Positions 52,401 through 59,621 of a stretch of 59,621 nt of DNA are shown piece by piece. Positions within the stretch are counted from its first letter, which is position 1. The number at the start of each line of letters is the position of its first letter. Source of the stretch: an uncultured Myxococcales bacterium (GTDB taxonomy: Bacteria > Myxococcota_A > Polyangia > Polyangiales > Polyangiaceae); assembly GCA_937872925.1 (NCBI GenBank), contig CALMUT010000283.1:1-59621 (forward strand). Direction: 5' to 3'. The position numbers and the translations under genes were made by a program. The notes below the pieces were generated by a model, which saw nothing but the letters and a program-made list of their open reading frames with translations, searched no databases and had not been told where the DNA came from.

Positions 52401-53169
52401 CCGGGAAGTGATCGAAGCTGGGGAGTCGCACTTTGCGCTACTGGGCCAGCCGCTGGGGCGCGGCCAGTGTCTGCTTCTGCTTTCTTGGATCGAACATTCC
52501 GAAGGCTCCACGGAGCGTGCCCGACGTTTGACCCTCGAAGCGAAAGCAGAGTTCGAAGCTGCGGGCTATCGCCTGGGTCTAGCCCAAGCCAACGTGTCTT
52601 TGGCGCACGTAGAGCATCGCATGATGAACTACTACAATGCAGAAGTCGGGGCGCGCGACGCGCTCTCGTCTTTCGAGCCCCTCCGCAACCCACGTGGGCA
52701 TGCAGGCTCCGAGCGCCTGCTCTCGATGATCGGCATCGACACGGATGATCTTGATATGGCGGAACTGCACTGTGCTCAGGCCGAGCAAATCTACGTCGGC
52801 ATGGGTGACCCTTGGGGCATGCTCGAATCCAAATTGCTTGCATGTCAGATCGCCCTGGCCCGTCGCGACACAGACGCGGCGGCCACGCTCTTGACCGAAG
52901 CCGACGCTTTTCGCGTAGAAGAAGCGGAACCAAGACAGCACTATCTGCTCACGCGTGCATGGCTACAGTGGATGCAGAACGACCACGACAAGGCCTTTGA
53001 GTCCCTAGAGGCTGCCGCAGAGGTGTTCGGAGACCGCTCTCGGGCGGGGGACCACGCGCCGCATCTCCTGGCTCGGCTCTCTCGCATGCCGTGGCCCGAG
53101 CACGCGCGCCAGCGCATCGAGGCGTGGCGCGCCCTCCTGAACGACCGCTCCAAACGCCTCGCCGGCTAG
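49405..53169 (+). CDS. Giant Ser/Thr kinase with AAA ATPase and TPR-like region
   Basis: 1254 residues from ATG 49405 (MAKGGKSQDEPKAP); in-frame ATGs at 49264 and 49234 would add up to 57 residues, but with no clear ribosome site. A Pro/Ser-rich leader is followed by a kinase domain, about 111-380 (VIGEGGMGIVYRC, VALKRVIPP, HGDLKPSNV, MDFGLAWL, GTPGYMAPEQ). HGD replaces HRD. Next is an AAA-type ATPase with Walker A GHAGVGKS (about 473) and Walker B LLFFMDDLHH (about 600). The second half is helical, with TPR-like repeats (AEALRHLGRTEEATTHAEIA, LAQANVSLAHVEH). This architecture resembles PknK/LuxR-AAA-TPR signalling proteins without the DNA-binding domain. Confidence 0.92.
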   Translation: MAKGGKSQDEPKAPPPAQSNPPDAEVRPEQSWPQASPSHPPSDGSHQTAAARLSGIPEASAPEEDEDSAPPSIPSAASLKESSILSVSAPEITPIGTPTAVLPGHVLAQRYEVQEVIGEGGMGIVYRCTDLGTGNEVALKRVIPPESKLAAEYVMWFYKEARALAALNHPCIVHATDFGQLADGTPYLAMDLAAGISLHDLAQVPNRFELIWSIVDQVLGALAHAHARGIIHGDLKPSNVLVEEMPGAPPEVHIMDFGLAWLKQDPHDERLDGSKAMEFAPHAGAGTPGYMAPEQIQHEMHHVCGATDLYALGCFLYKLLSGRSVFSGDPKELLRLHAFEKIPELKLAIPAPSGVVQFVHRLLAKRPWDRWEFAAEARGAWAQWRPVADTAADAWVFPKVPRYDKPAPPISQKSGTDRRSPSTSVAQQRSPGLLSIRMSPLVGRDDVKRVLREVCDDVIEGNGAPHRLVILVGHAGVGKSRIAEWLCEVVHEEGTMIPLRARYRPIRSPLDGMLGGVTQYFNFERSSREIIEKSLLLRWKVTADDKNGRAWVAGAAEWLRPLPPTEPVGPTGIRFTLDTLDTRRLVIRYTLRRLGRGRPLLFFMDDLHHAGASTFEGLARIHAEEPDQRIVIVGTVRSEDVQLGTEAAERLRQLRELMDGIVTEVKPMDAETTADLLRASLPLDAAVVEEAARRSRGNPLFALQQLHVWALAGNIQLKSGVYSVPDEVLTVRPQTTAELWDSRVSAMPEQHRLAAYAVATLGGDIRRNVLHALLSGLDLAADDSIVSLQNAEIILPRGPGRYHWPHALLQEHLLASLLERDDAKSLFIAAADALAIHPLAASRRIIRQRVANLLYAGEADAAAGLLFDFLNNAWLGAREPLATIGDLELLKGHLQGRSLALKHRWQAEALRHLGRTEEATTHAEIARERFEEIDDRENLAHTLRLLGHLGSERGQSGEGALLVNLAHEIFTDLGHIIGQAQCEAVLGEIEYLLGNYARAREVIEAGESHFALLGQPLGRGQCLLLLSWIEHSEGSTERARRLTLEAKAEFEAAGYRLGLAQANVSLAHVEHRMMNYYNAEVGARDALSSFEPLRNPRGHAGSERLLSMIGIDTDDLDMAELHCAQAEQIYVGMGDPWGMLESKLLACQIALARRDTDAAATLLTEADAFRVEEAEPRQHYLLTRAWLQWMQNDHDKAFESLEAAAEVFGDRSRAGDHAPHLLARLSRMPWPEHARQRIEAWRALLNDRSKRLAG

Positions 53170-53186
53170 CTGCTTCTTCCAAACCC

Positions 53187-53216
53187 CGGCCCGGCAAGCT
53201 TGTCTCGACCGGGCCG
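53187..53216. terminator. Hairpin between convergent kinase and VWA genes
   Basis: CGGCCCGG (53187-53194) pairs with CCGGGCCG (53209-53216) across 14 bases. It lies between two convergent stops (53169 and 53233) and could act in both directions. It has no T run. Confidence 0.38.
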
Positions 53217-53232
53217 CGCCGGAGCTGCCGCT

Positions 53233-54126
53233 CTAGCGTGGAGTCGGATAGGGCTCGCAGAGGGTGCCGGATACGGCGCCGTTGATGCTCGCCGAAAGCG
53301 AAACCTGGTTGCTCATGACTTGGTTCAGCTCGAAGACGCCACCACCCGTTGCGCCGGGCAAAGCGGGGGACCCCAAATACGGTGCAAAGAAGCCCGCTGT
53401 CACGTCCAGGCATTCGCACGAACCGCCTAGCTTCTCGGCGAATGAAAACACTCGGATCTGGTTACTCTGAAGGATCTGAAGCGTCTCCCCATAGTTACGC
53501 AGGACGTTGACGCCGTTGTTCGTGCCCGGCCCTTGCCAGAATGTGTCGTCGGTGGTGTGGATCACCAAACGCTGCACGGTGCCCAAGGGTCGCCAGGCGA
53601 ACTGCGCCGCTGCGGCGTAGATGGCGTCGAGGCTGTTTTCTGGCCAAGTGCTGTTGCTGATGGACGAATTGACCTGCTTGTTGCTGGACGTGAAGCTACT
53701 CCAGGTTTGGAAGTCGGCCTTGAGCGCCTTCACGTCCGAGTACGGCTGGCCGTTATTCACGAAGAGCACGTCGTCAACGAATACCGCCAGCCCGTAGCGC
53801 GGGGGAGCCGGCAAGCCCAGCGCCTGGACGGCCTGGTCCACGACTTCGATTTCTCCGGCAAGCTTCGTGAGAAACGGTCCCATAGACGTGGAGACGTCCA
53901 TCACGAACACGATGTCCACGCTCTGCTCGCACGCAGCGGCGTCGCCTCCGCCACCGCTGCCCGAGTCCAGCACAATGCCGCCACCGCTGCCCCCGGAGCC
54001 AGTGCCCGCACCGGCCCCACTGGCGCCACCTCCCCCAGGCGTGCCGTCCGTGCCACCGCTCGCCCCGCAGGCGGCGAGTGCCGCCGCGGCCAGAACCGAA
54101 AAGCAACCCCACACCCGACTACGCAT
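53233..54126 (-). CDS. von Willebrand factor A lipoprotein
   Basis: 297 residues. The signal peptide ends LAAC at residue 20. A Gly/Ser spacer runs to about residue 65. The VWA domain starts at DIVFVMDVSTSMGPF with the DxSxS MIDAS motif (D77, S79, S81). HTTDDTFW supplies the acidic third MIDAS position. The rest has scattered Cys (GSCECLDVTAG). VWA domains bind metal-dependent ligands, so it is probably a surface adhesion or scaffold lipoprotein. It is co-directional with the membrane protein and caspase-like lipoprotein that follow it in reading direction upstream. Confidence 0.88.
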   Translation of the reverse strand: MRSRVWGCFSVLAAAALAACGASGGTDGTPGGGGASGAGAGTGSGGSGGGIVLDSGSGGGGDAAACEQSVDIVFVMDVSTSMGPFLTKLAGEIEVVDQAVQALGLPAPPRYGLAVFVDDVLFVNNGQPYSDVKALKADFQTWSSFTSSNKQVNSSISNSTWPENSLDAIYAAAAQFAWRPLGTVQRLVIHTTDDTFWQGPGTNNGVNVLRNYGETLQILQSNQIRVFSFAEKLGGSCECLDVTAGFFAPYLGSPALPGATGGGVFELNQVMSNQVSLSASINGAVSGTLCEPYPTPR

Positions 54127-54162
54127 GGCGTAACGCTGAACCGGAATCCCGAGCCGGTCAAG

Positions 54163-54633
54163 TCAGCCCATGCGGGCGGCAACGACGAGCGCAACCATCG
54201 AACCAACGATGGCAACCAGCACGAGTGCCGTCAGCACGATCTGCACCACGAAAGCCTTGGAGAGATTCGTCAGTGCAGACATCATCAGCGAAACGTCGCT
54301 GCCGGTGGTGGTCACGACCCGCGTCAGGGCAGTGCTCGCGCGAAACAGAAGGATGCCCAGCACGATGTTGAACACCGCGGTTGGCAGCAGGTAGACGATG
54401 CCGCTGGCGTCGATCAGACCGGTCAGCGATAGGACCACGGCAACGACGTGCACGAAGCCACTGATGGCGCACAGGATGCCGAAAATGCGCGCGCGATGTG
54501 CGCACGCACCGATGACCAGGTTCTCGGGCTGCTTGAATTCGTATTCCTGGCCCGAACCGACGGACGCGGGCCCCTCGGAGTCACTCTGCAGCTGCGCATC
54601 CGCAACCCCAGCTTCCGCTGCTTCGACCGTCAT
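54163..54633 (-). CDS. Membrane protein with three predicted helices
   Basis: 156 residues. After an acidic N-terminus (EAGVADAQLQSDSEGP) come three hydrophobic helices (IFGILCAISGFVHVVAVVLS, IVYLLPTAVFNIVLGILLF, FVVQIVLTALVLVAIVGSMV). The family is not recognised. It lies 36 bases upstream of the VWA gene on the same strand, so the two may be co-transcribed. Confidence 0.65.
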   Translation of the reverse strand: MTVEAAEAGVADAQLQSDSEGPASVGSGQEYEFKQPENLVIGACAHRARIFGILCAISGFVHVVAVVLSLTGLIDASGIVYLLPTAVFNIVLGILLFRASTALTRVVTTTGSDVSLMMSALTNLSKAFVVQIVLTALVLVAIVGSMVALVVAARMG

Positions 54634-54707
54634 GGCTGCGCAGGTGACAAGCGCGGGGCTGCGGCGTCAAGCCTCCTCGGGGTTGCCGAGAGCCGAGGCT
54701 CGTCAAA

Positions 54708-56327
54708 TCAGTTGCAGGACTGAGCCTTGGGCACGCACTGGCGCTGACTGATGACGTTACTGCCAGTGGCCGCGGCGGACTGGCATGCAAACCCTTCCGG
54801 GCAACCACTATCGTCGGTGCAGGCGGCCGCACAGAATGCCGACGAGGGAGACAGCTTCAAGCAAAGGTTGTCGGCGCCCGGGCACTGCGAGTTCGCATCA
54901 CAGGGGGCGCAGAGAGAAGCCGGGTCTGCATAGGGGGAGAGTCGCGGGTTGTCCGAGAGCCCGTGCACGCCATAGATCACGTCCCAGCTGCCGCCGCTGT
55001 TCAGCTTTCCGAGGATCTGATCGTAGCTGCGCGGCGCATGCGTACCCGTCGCAGTGTCGACGGTCGTCTTCAGGAAGTCCGTGGTGACTCGGGTCATTTC
55101 CGAGAGCCAGGAGAAGTTCACCGTCGTGATCACGTCCAGGTTCTTGCTGTTCTTCGCCGGGTGATCGTACATGGCGTCCGCGTAGGACGTGTAGGTCTTG
55201 CAGCCGTTGAAGAAGAACAACTGGTACTTATTCGGCAGGTCTAAGGTATCAAAATCGTCCGCGGAAATCGCGTGCCGGGGATTGTAGTGCACGACGACAC
55301 CGCTGTAGCTGGTGTCGTAGCCCGCGTGGCCGTCGTAGATCACGATGTCGCGGGTTGCCGCGCTGGCCTTGTAGGCATCGATAAGCCCGGGGTAACCCAC
55401 GCCTTCTTCTTTGTTCATGTCCGGGTGGATCAGATACACGTGGAAGTCGACGGATCGGCCGTTGGAGTCGATGGTGCCCGTGAATGGCCCGCTGTCGCTC
55501 TTCAGCTCGTCGAAGCTGGCGACAGGCGCTTTGAGCTTCAGATCCGACTGCAGGCGGTCGAAAACTGCGCGGGCGGTGGTCAGGTCGTAGCGTGCGGCGT
55601 TGTAGTCGCCACCGATATGAATCGCTACGTCCAGCAATCCATCTTCCAACATCGCGGAGTACTCGGGGTAGGCGTCAGGCTCTGACGGTTTCTCCTCGAT
55701 GTCGACGTCGATGGTGCTCAATTGCTCCGGGGTGTACTTTGAAGGATCGAAGTGCTTGTACTTGGACGAGTAGCTACCGGATTCGATTTCATCCGTCGAA
55801 AGCACGGGCACGGTCAGGGGGAAAGTCTTTCCCGTTAGCGGCAGCTTGCTGAGCAAATCTTTGGGTCCGCCAACCTCGGCCTCGAAGATGAAATCGTAGG
55901 TTCCTGGCTCGCCTGCGCGCTCCGAGATGTCCTGACTCTGGAACGTCTTCTGGCGGATGGTGGTGCGAAAGCCTCCGTACTCGTAGTTGGAGTCGTCTCG
56001 GCTCTTTGCACCCACGTAGGCGTAGATGAAGAAGCTCAGCGCCTTGAAGCGAAGTTGTACCAACTCCTCGGCACGGGCCTGACGCTCGGGACCTGTCAGC
56101 GCCAGATCCGCGCTGGGCAGTGTCACGCTGTCCAAGGCGATGAGCGCATACTCGCTGCCCTGAGTGCTGCGGTAGTCATCCGCTTTGCCGGGGGGCACGT
56201 ATTCGTAGGGCGAGTCTCCGGCGGCACCGCCGGGCTCCGCCGCGTCGCTGGAGGAACACGCAGGCACACCCAAGCCAAGGGTGGCGGCGGCAAACACGTA
56301 GGAAGCGAAGCGGATCGTGGTGCGCAT
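54708..56327 (-). CDS. Lipoprotein with caspase/gingipain-like His-Cys dyad
   Basis: 539 residues from ATG 56327 (MRTTIRFASYVF), with GAGAGAAG a few bases upstream; an extended frame is not credible. The lipobox is GVPAC. The centre looks like a clan CD peptidase core. A hydrophobic strand leads into a Gly-His (DIVIYDGHAGYD, H334), and 42 residues later another hydrophobic strand leads to a Cys (YQLFFFNGCKTYTSY, C376). Caspases, legumain, gingipains and metacaspases have the same strand-HG / strand-C order with about 33-55 residues between. DVITTVNFSWLSE follows. The C-terminus is a Cys-rich module (SLCAPCDANSQCPG). It is predicted to be a cell-surface cysteine peptidase. No known family could be assigned by eye. 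Confidence 0.78.
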   Translation of the reverse strand: MRTTIRFASYVFAAATLGLGVPACSSSDAAEPGGAAGDSPYEYVPPGKADDYRSTQGSEYALIALDSVTLPSADLALTGPERQARAEELVQLRFKALSFFIYAYVGAKSRDDSNYEYGGFRTTIRQKTFQSQDISERAGEPGTYDFIFEAEVGGPKDLLSKLPLTGKTFPLTVPVLSTDEIESGSYSSKYKHFDPSKYTPEQLSTIDVDIEEKPSEPDAYPEYSAMLEDGLLDVAIHIGGDYNAARYDLTTARAVFDRLQSDLKLKAPVASFDELKSDSGPFTGTIDSNGRSVDFHVYLIHPDMNKEEGVGYPGLIDAYKASAATRDIVIYDGHAGYDTSYSGVVVHYNPRHAISADDFDTLDLPNKYQLFFFNGCKTYTSYADAMYDHPAKNSKNLDVITTVNFSWLSEMTRVTTDFLKTTVDTATGTHAPRSYDQILGKLNSGGSWDVIYGVHGLSDNPRLSPYADPASLCAPCDANSQCPGADNLCLKLSPSSAFCAAACTDDSGCPEGFACQSAAATGSNVISQRQCVPKAQSCN

Positions 56328-56448
56328 GATGGGTCTTCTCTCGTGGCGAAGGGTCAGGTGCGACAGACGCCTACATTGTGGGATACTTTGGCTTGGACTA
56401 CCACGCGAAATCGCTGTTTCGCGCTGGTTGGAAAGTTCCGACAGCGCT

Positions 56449-57450
56449 TCACGCGCCGCGCGCTTGGCGCGCGATGTGGGCCTCGCGTTCATCGATCAGG
56501 CGTCCGGCCCGATGCCGAAGGAACGCCGCGACGTCTTCACGCTCCACGCGGCTTCCGGATGCGCGCAGGAAATCCTGCAGCCCAGCGCGCATTCGCATCG
56601 CGGACGGAAAGCGGTGCGCAGGCGACTGAGCCATGGCGCGCAGCAAGATGCGCTCGAGGGCCGACGGATACTCGGGAACAATTTCCCCGGGGGCCTGGAA
56701 CTCCCCGGCCAACAGGCGCTCGATGGTCGCGTCCCAAGAGCCCGCGGAGAACGGGCGCACGCCGGTGGAGATTTCGTACAAACAGATACCCAATGTAAAC
56801 ACATCGCTCAGCCGGCTGATGCGTTTGCCAGCAGCGTGCTCGGGCGCCATGTAGGCCGCTTTGCCATCCATCTTCGGAACCTCCGCAACGGATTGAGCGC
56901 GCAGCGCACGGGCAACGCCGAAGTCCACTAGCTTCACTCCGCCGTCGATCGTCACGAGCAGATTCTGCAGGGAGACGTCGCAGTGTACGAGACGAATGGT
57001 GCGCCCGTCTTCGTCGGTGATCTCGTGGGCAGCATGCAGCGCCTCACATGCGTCGGCGATCAACCGAGCGGCGATAAGCGGCGGGATCGGCGCGGTGGCG
57101 GCGCCTTTGTTCGGCTTTATTATTCGGGCAAGGCTTTCGCCCACTACCCACTCCATGGCGATATAGAGCACACCGTCCGCCTCGCCCAAGCCATAGACTT
57201 GCGCCACGGCGGGGTGTTTTACGCTGGCAGCGTAGCGCGCCTCGTCCATGAAGAGCGCTTGGAAACCCGGATCCGACGCATACTCGGGGCGGATCGTCTT
57301 GAGCGCGACGATGTTGGAGGTCGGTCCATGACGCGCCGCCCAGACGCGCGCCATTCCGCCCTGCGCCACCGCGCAGACCAGGGTGTATGGCCCGAGCTGG
57401 GCGCCGGGCTGAAGCGCTTCAGTAGCTTGAGCGGAGGCTGCGATGGTCAC
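56449..57450 (-). CDS. Ser/Thr protein kinase with HCD motif
   Basis: 333 residues from ATG 57450 (MTIAASAQATEAL). Kinase motifs: VAQGGMARVWAA (glycine loop lacks the first Gly), VALKTIRPE (Lys), LVHCDVSLQNLL (HCD in place of HRD, with Gln before the Asn), LVDFGVARA and KAAYMAPEHAAG. The end is a helical segment (FLRASGSRVEREDVAAFLRH), without a sensor domain or membrane helix. It is a non-RD kinase and possibly weakly active. It lies 121 bp upstream of the caspase-like lipoprotein gene on the same strand, and is divergent from hemL. Confidence 0.88.
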   Translation of the reverse strand: MTIAASAQATEALQPGAQLGPYTLVCAVAQGGMARVWAARHGPTSNIVALKTIRPEYASDPGFQALFMDEARYAASVKHPAVAQVYGLGEADGVLYIAMEWVVGESLARIIKPNKGAATAPIPPLIAARLIADACEALHAAHEITDEDGRTIRLVHCDVSLQNLLVTIDGGVKLVDFGVARALRAQSVAEVPKMDGKAAYMAPEHAAGKRISRLSDVFTLGICLYEISTGVRPFSAGSWDATIERLLAGEFQAPGEIVPEYPSALERILLRAMAQSPAHRFPSAMRMRAGLQDFLRASGSRVEREDVAAFLRHRAGRLIDEREAHIARQARGA

Positions 57451-57577
57451 GGGATTCGAGGGAAGGCATCCTCGCCCTGCGGCTGCCGGTCGTCAAATCC
57501 CGCGGGAAAAGCCCAAGCCGCTGCTGCTGGCACGGCGAGTGTTCCCCGGCGCGCCAAAAAACCGTTATTACACGGCC

Positions 57578-58849
57578 ATGTCAAAGAACGCCGCACTCTT
57601 AGAGCGAGCCGAGAAACTCATGCCCGGGGGGGTGAATAGCCCCGTGCGCGCCTACGCAGCCGTCGGGGGGCATCCTCCCTTCATCGAGAAGGCGCGAGGC
57701 GCCTACCTTTGGGACGCCGATGGAAAGAAGTACGTCGATTTCGTCGGTTCGTGGGGACCGGCCATCTTGGGGCACGCACATCCAGACGTCGTGAAGCGCG
57801 TGCAAGCCGCAGTAGAGAACGGCCTGTCCTTTGGCGCTCCCACCGAACTGGAGGTGCGCTTCGCGGAAGCGGTGGCGGCGATCTATCCGAGCATCGAAAT
57901 GCTGCGCTGCGTATCGAGTGGGACGGAGGCGACCATGAGCGCCTTGCGCGTCGCCCGCGGATACACAGGGCGCGACTTGATCGTGAAATTCGACGGTTGC
58001 TACCACGGGCACTCTGACGCACTTCTGGTCGCAGCGGGCAGCGGCGCGGCCACCTTCGGCAATCCGGACTCGGCCGGCGTGCCGAAGAGCATCGTCGAAA
58101 AGACTGTCAACCTTGGCTTCAACGACGCCGCAGCTTTGGACGCGCTGTTCGCGGAACGCGGACCTGAAATCGCCGCCGTGATCGTGGAGCCCGTCGTCGG
58201 CAACATGGGCTGCGTACCCCCAGAGCCCGGCTACCTGCAGACCTTGCGCAGCATCACGGAAAAGCACGGCGCGCTGCTCATCTTCGACGAAGTCATGACG
58301 GGGTCACGCCTGGCGCGCGGCGGCGCGCAGGAGCGCTTTTCGATCCGACCGGATATGACGTGCCTGGGCAAGGTGATCGGCGGCGGCATGCCCTTGGCGG
58401 CCTACGGCGGGCGTCGTGACATCATGCAAAAGATCGCACCCTTGGGTCCGGTCTATCAGGCCGGAACGTTGAGCGGGAACCCTGCTGCAGTCAGTGCGGG
58501 CCTGGCGACATTGGAGCGACTCACGCCCGAGGTCTACGAAAAGCTGGAGCACTTGGGAGCGCGGCTCGAGAAGGGCTTCGTTGCGACAATTGCAGACCTC
58601 GGCCTTACCGCGTGTGTGCAGCGCGTCGGGTCGATGATCACCTTGTTCTTTCATCCTGGGCCGGTTCGTTCCTGGGCAGATGCGGCGAAAGTCGACCGCG
58701 ATCGGTTCGCTAAGTTCCATGCGGGTCTGCTAGCTCAGGGCGTGTACTGGCCGGCGTCCCAGTTCGAAGCAGCGTTCATCAGCGCGGCGCACACGGATGC
58801 GGATATTGACCAAGTCATCACCGCAGCCAAAAGCGCGCTAGAAGGCTGA
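57578..58849 (+). CDS. hemL: Glutamate-1-semialdehyde 2,1-aminomutase
   Basis: 423 residues, the usual length, from ATG 57578 (MSKNAALLERAEKLMPGG); the long upstream frame is not coding. Family motifs: GGVNSPVRAY, FVGSWGPAILGHAHP, FDGCYHGHSDALLV, and the PLP-lysine segment LGKVIGGGMPLAAYGG. The enzyme turns glutamate-1-semialdehyde into 5-aminolevulinate in the C5 pathway to tetrapyrroles, which supplies heme for cytochromes such as the pentaheme protein in this window. A DUF1415-like gene follows ten bases after the stop. Confidence 0.97.
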   Translation: MSKNAALLERAEKLMPGGVNSPVRAYAAVGGHPPFIEKARGAYLWDADGKKYVDFVGSWGPAILGHAHPDVVKRVQAAVENGLSFGAPTELEVRFAEAVAAIYPSIEMLRCVSSGTEATMSALRVARGYTGRDLIVKFDGCYHGHSDALLVAAGSGAATFGNPDSAGVPKSIVEKTVNLGFNDAAALDALFAERGPEIAAVIVEPVVGNMGCVPPEPGYLQTLRSITEKHGALLIFDEVMTGSRLARGGAQERFSIRPDMTCLGKVIGGGMPLAAYGGRRDIMQKIAPLGPVYQAGTLSGNPAAVSAGLATLERLTPEVYEKLEHLGARLEKGFVATIADLGLTACVQRVGSMITLFFHPGPVRSWADAAKVDRDRFAKFHAGLLAQGVYWPASQFEAAFISAAHTDADIDQVITAAKSALEG

Positions 58850-58858
58850 GCTCCCCGG

Positions 58859-59584
58859 ATGTCCCGGCTCGTCACCAAAGTCCGCCCCGATCGCGTGGAC
58901 TTTCCTTTCACGGCGCTGCCGCGGATTTCCACCGAAGTGCGGTCGGCGCTTGAGCGCGAGGCGTTCCGAGCCAATGACCGCTACCTGCACGAGTTCCTCG
59001 AAAAGTACGCCTTCTGCCCCTACTCCCGCGAGGCGCGTCGCAAAGGCGAAGTGCATCGCTACCTGCACTACTGCGACCAGCTTGACGCTCGGCCCCTTGT
59101 GGAACTCATGCACCAAATCGCCGGGGATCCCCGCCAAGTGGTGGCGCAGGTGATCTTGCCTTGCATCCAGGTCACCGCGCCGGACTTCGCGCGCTTCGTC
59201 CACCAGCTGACGGATTTCGCCCATGCGGAAATGGGCACCCGGGACGTCTTGGCCGTAGCACCCCTGCACCCAGCGCTCAGCTTCAACGAGGCCACCCCCG
59301 AGGCGCTGATCCCCCTATTTCGCCGCACACCAGATCCGACAATCCAGTGGGTGCGTCTGGACGCCCTGGAAAGCATCTACGAGGGCCGTGAGAACGACAC
59401 TGTGTTCGTGGAAGCGGGTGCCATCGACGCCTACCTAGCGAAAAACCCCAAGAAGACGCCCCTGTACGAAACCATCGCCAAGACCAACGCCGCAATGACG
59501 AAACGTCTGAGCGTCGATGTCGTGGTGGCGCTGCTCAAAGACATCGCGGACGACGCTCACGGCAGCTACGCCGCCCTGCTCTGA
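58859..59584 (+). CDS. DUF1415-like protein
   Basis: 241 residues, ten bases after hemL. The segment YLHEFLEKYAFCPYSREARRK resembles the DUF1415 CPFA region, and LAVAPLHPALSFNEATPEAL to FRRTPDPTIQWVRLDALESI matches its C-terminal pattern (HP...F, R-S/T-P-x-P, L...). The alignment is by eye. The function of the family is unknown; two to three Cys are conserved-looking, which fits a redox or metal role. It may be co-transcribed with hemL. Confidence 0.75.
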   Translation: MSRLVTKVRPDRVDFPFTALPRISTEVRSALEREAFRANDRYLHEFLEKYAFCPYSREARRKGEVHRYLHYCDQLDARPLVELMHQIAGDPRQVVAQVILPCIQVTAPDFARFVHQLTDFAHAEMGTRDVLAVAPLHPALSFNEATPEALIPLFRRTPDPTIQWVRLDALESIYEGRENDTVFVEAGAIDAYLAKNPKKTPLYETIAKTNAAMTKRLSVDVVVALLKDIADDAHGSYAALL

Positions 59585-59621
59585 GGCGCTACTGCCTCTG
59601 ACACCGGCACTGGCCGCCCCC

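Noticed and set aside
57443..57577. Long N-terminal extension of hemL
   Set aside because: Normal HemL length is reached from ATG 57578; the upstream codons are Arg/Pro-rich and overlap the divergent kinase start.
1..59621. tRNA, rRNA, CRISPR array, insertion sequence or prophage
   Set aside because: Reading intergenic stretches by eye I saw no cloverleaf, spaced identical repeats, transposase or phage gene. A tRNAscan or CRISPR search would be more reliable.

Overview
This GC-rich window looks chromosomal and most resembles a myxobacterium (Myxococcota, perhaps a Polyangia/Sorangium relative). That is inferred from the gene content. Two proteins end in MYXO-CTERM-type tails (GGCGC, a hydrophobic stretch, an Arg run). 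About fifteen proteins have lipoprotein signal peptides, several followed by Gly/Ser/Thr spacers. Four Hanks-type Ser/Thr kinases and a PP2C phosphatase are present. I see no tRNA, rRNA, CRISPR array, transposase or phage gene. The left edge cuts a BNR-repeat protein. The last gene ends 37 bases before the right edge.

Layout. 1-7.5 kb holds surface proteins: the truncated BNR protein, a large FG-GAP/CARDB lipoprotein, two small lipoproteins and a Kelch protein. 7.6-9.7 kb is a three-gene sulfur-relay operon (SQR-like flavoprotein, TusE/DsrC-like, DsrE-like) facing away from a long-form urocanase. 11.9-26.3 kb is mostly envelope and accessory genes: a pentaheme cytochrome with a MYXO-CTERM tail, beta-barrel candidates, Cys-rich lipoproteins, a SelW-like protein, a DUF4349 lipoprotein, an M48-TerB protease overlapping an alpha/beta hydrolase, a twin lamin-tail-domain protein, a GGDEF-like protein and a stand-alone NFACT-R protein. 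26.5-28.8 kb is an overlapping pair: a cyclic-nucleotide-binding protein and an SGNH lipoprotein.

28.9-35.7 kb is a co-directional housekeeping block: sucC, sucD, ndk, an unknown gene, dapD, dapE, a lipoprotein and fdhD. After two envelope genes separated by a clear intrinsic terminator come recN, a DUF4202 protein and astB. 41.8-57.5 kb is rich in signalling genes: four kinases (three with a changed HRD motif), a PP2C phosphatase divergent from one of them, a Tat-exported protein that looks like an inactivated M19 dipeptidase, a LysE-type exporter, glyA, a VWA lipoprotein, a membrane protein and a large lipoprotein with a caspase/gingipain-like His/Cys pair. hemL and a DUF1415-like gene close the window.

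How it fits together. Central metabolism (succinyl-CoA ligase, lysine/DAP synthesis, one-carbon, tetrapyrrole) is interleaved with an envelope-heavy accessory set. The leads I rate highest are the caspase-like lipoprotein beside an HCD-type kinase, the surface-anchored pentaheme cytochrome, the protein carrying both a lipobox and a MYXO-CTERM tail, and the paired repeats at the recN start codon. All domain calls come from reading motifs by eye; no database search was run.
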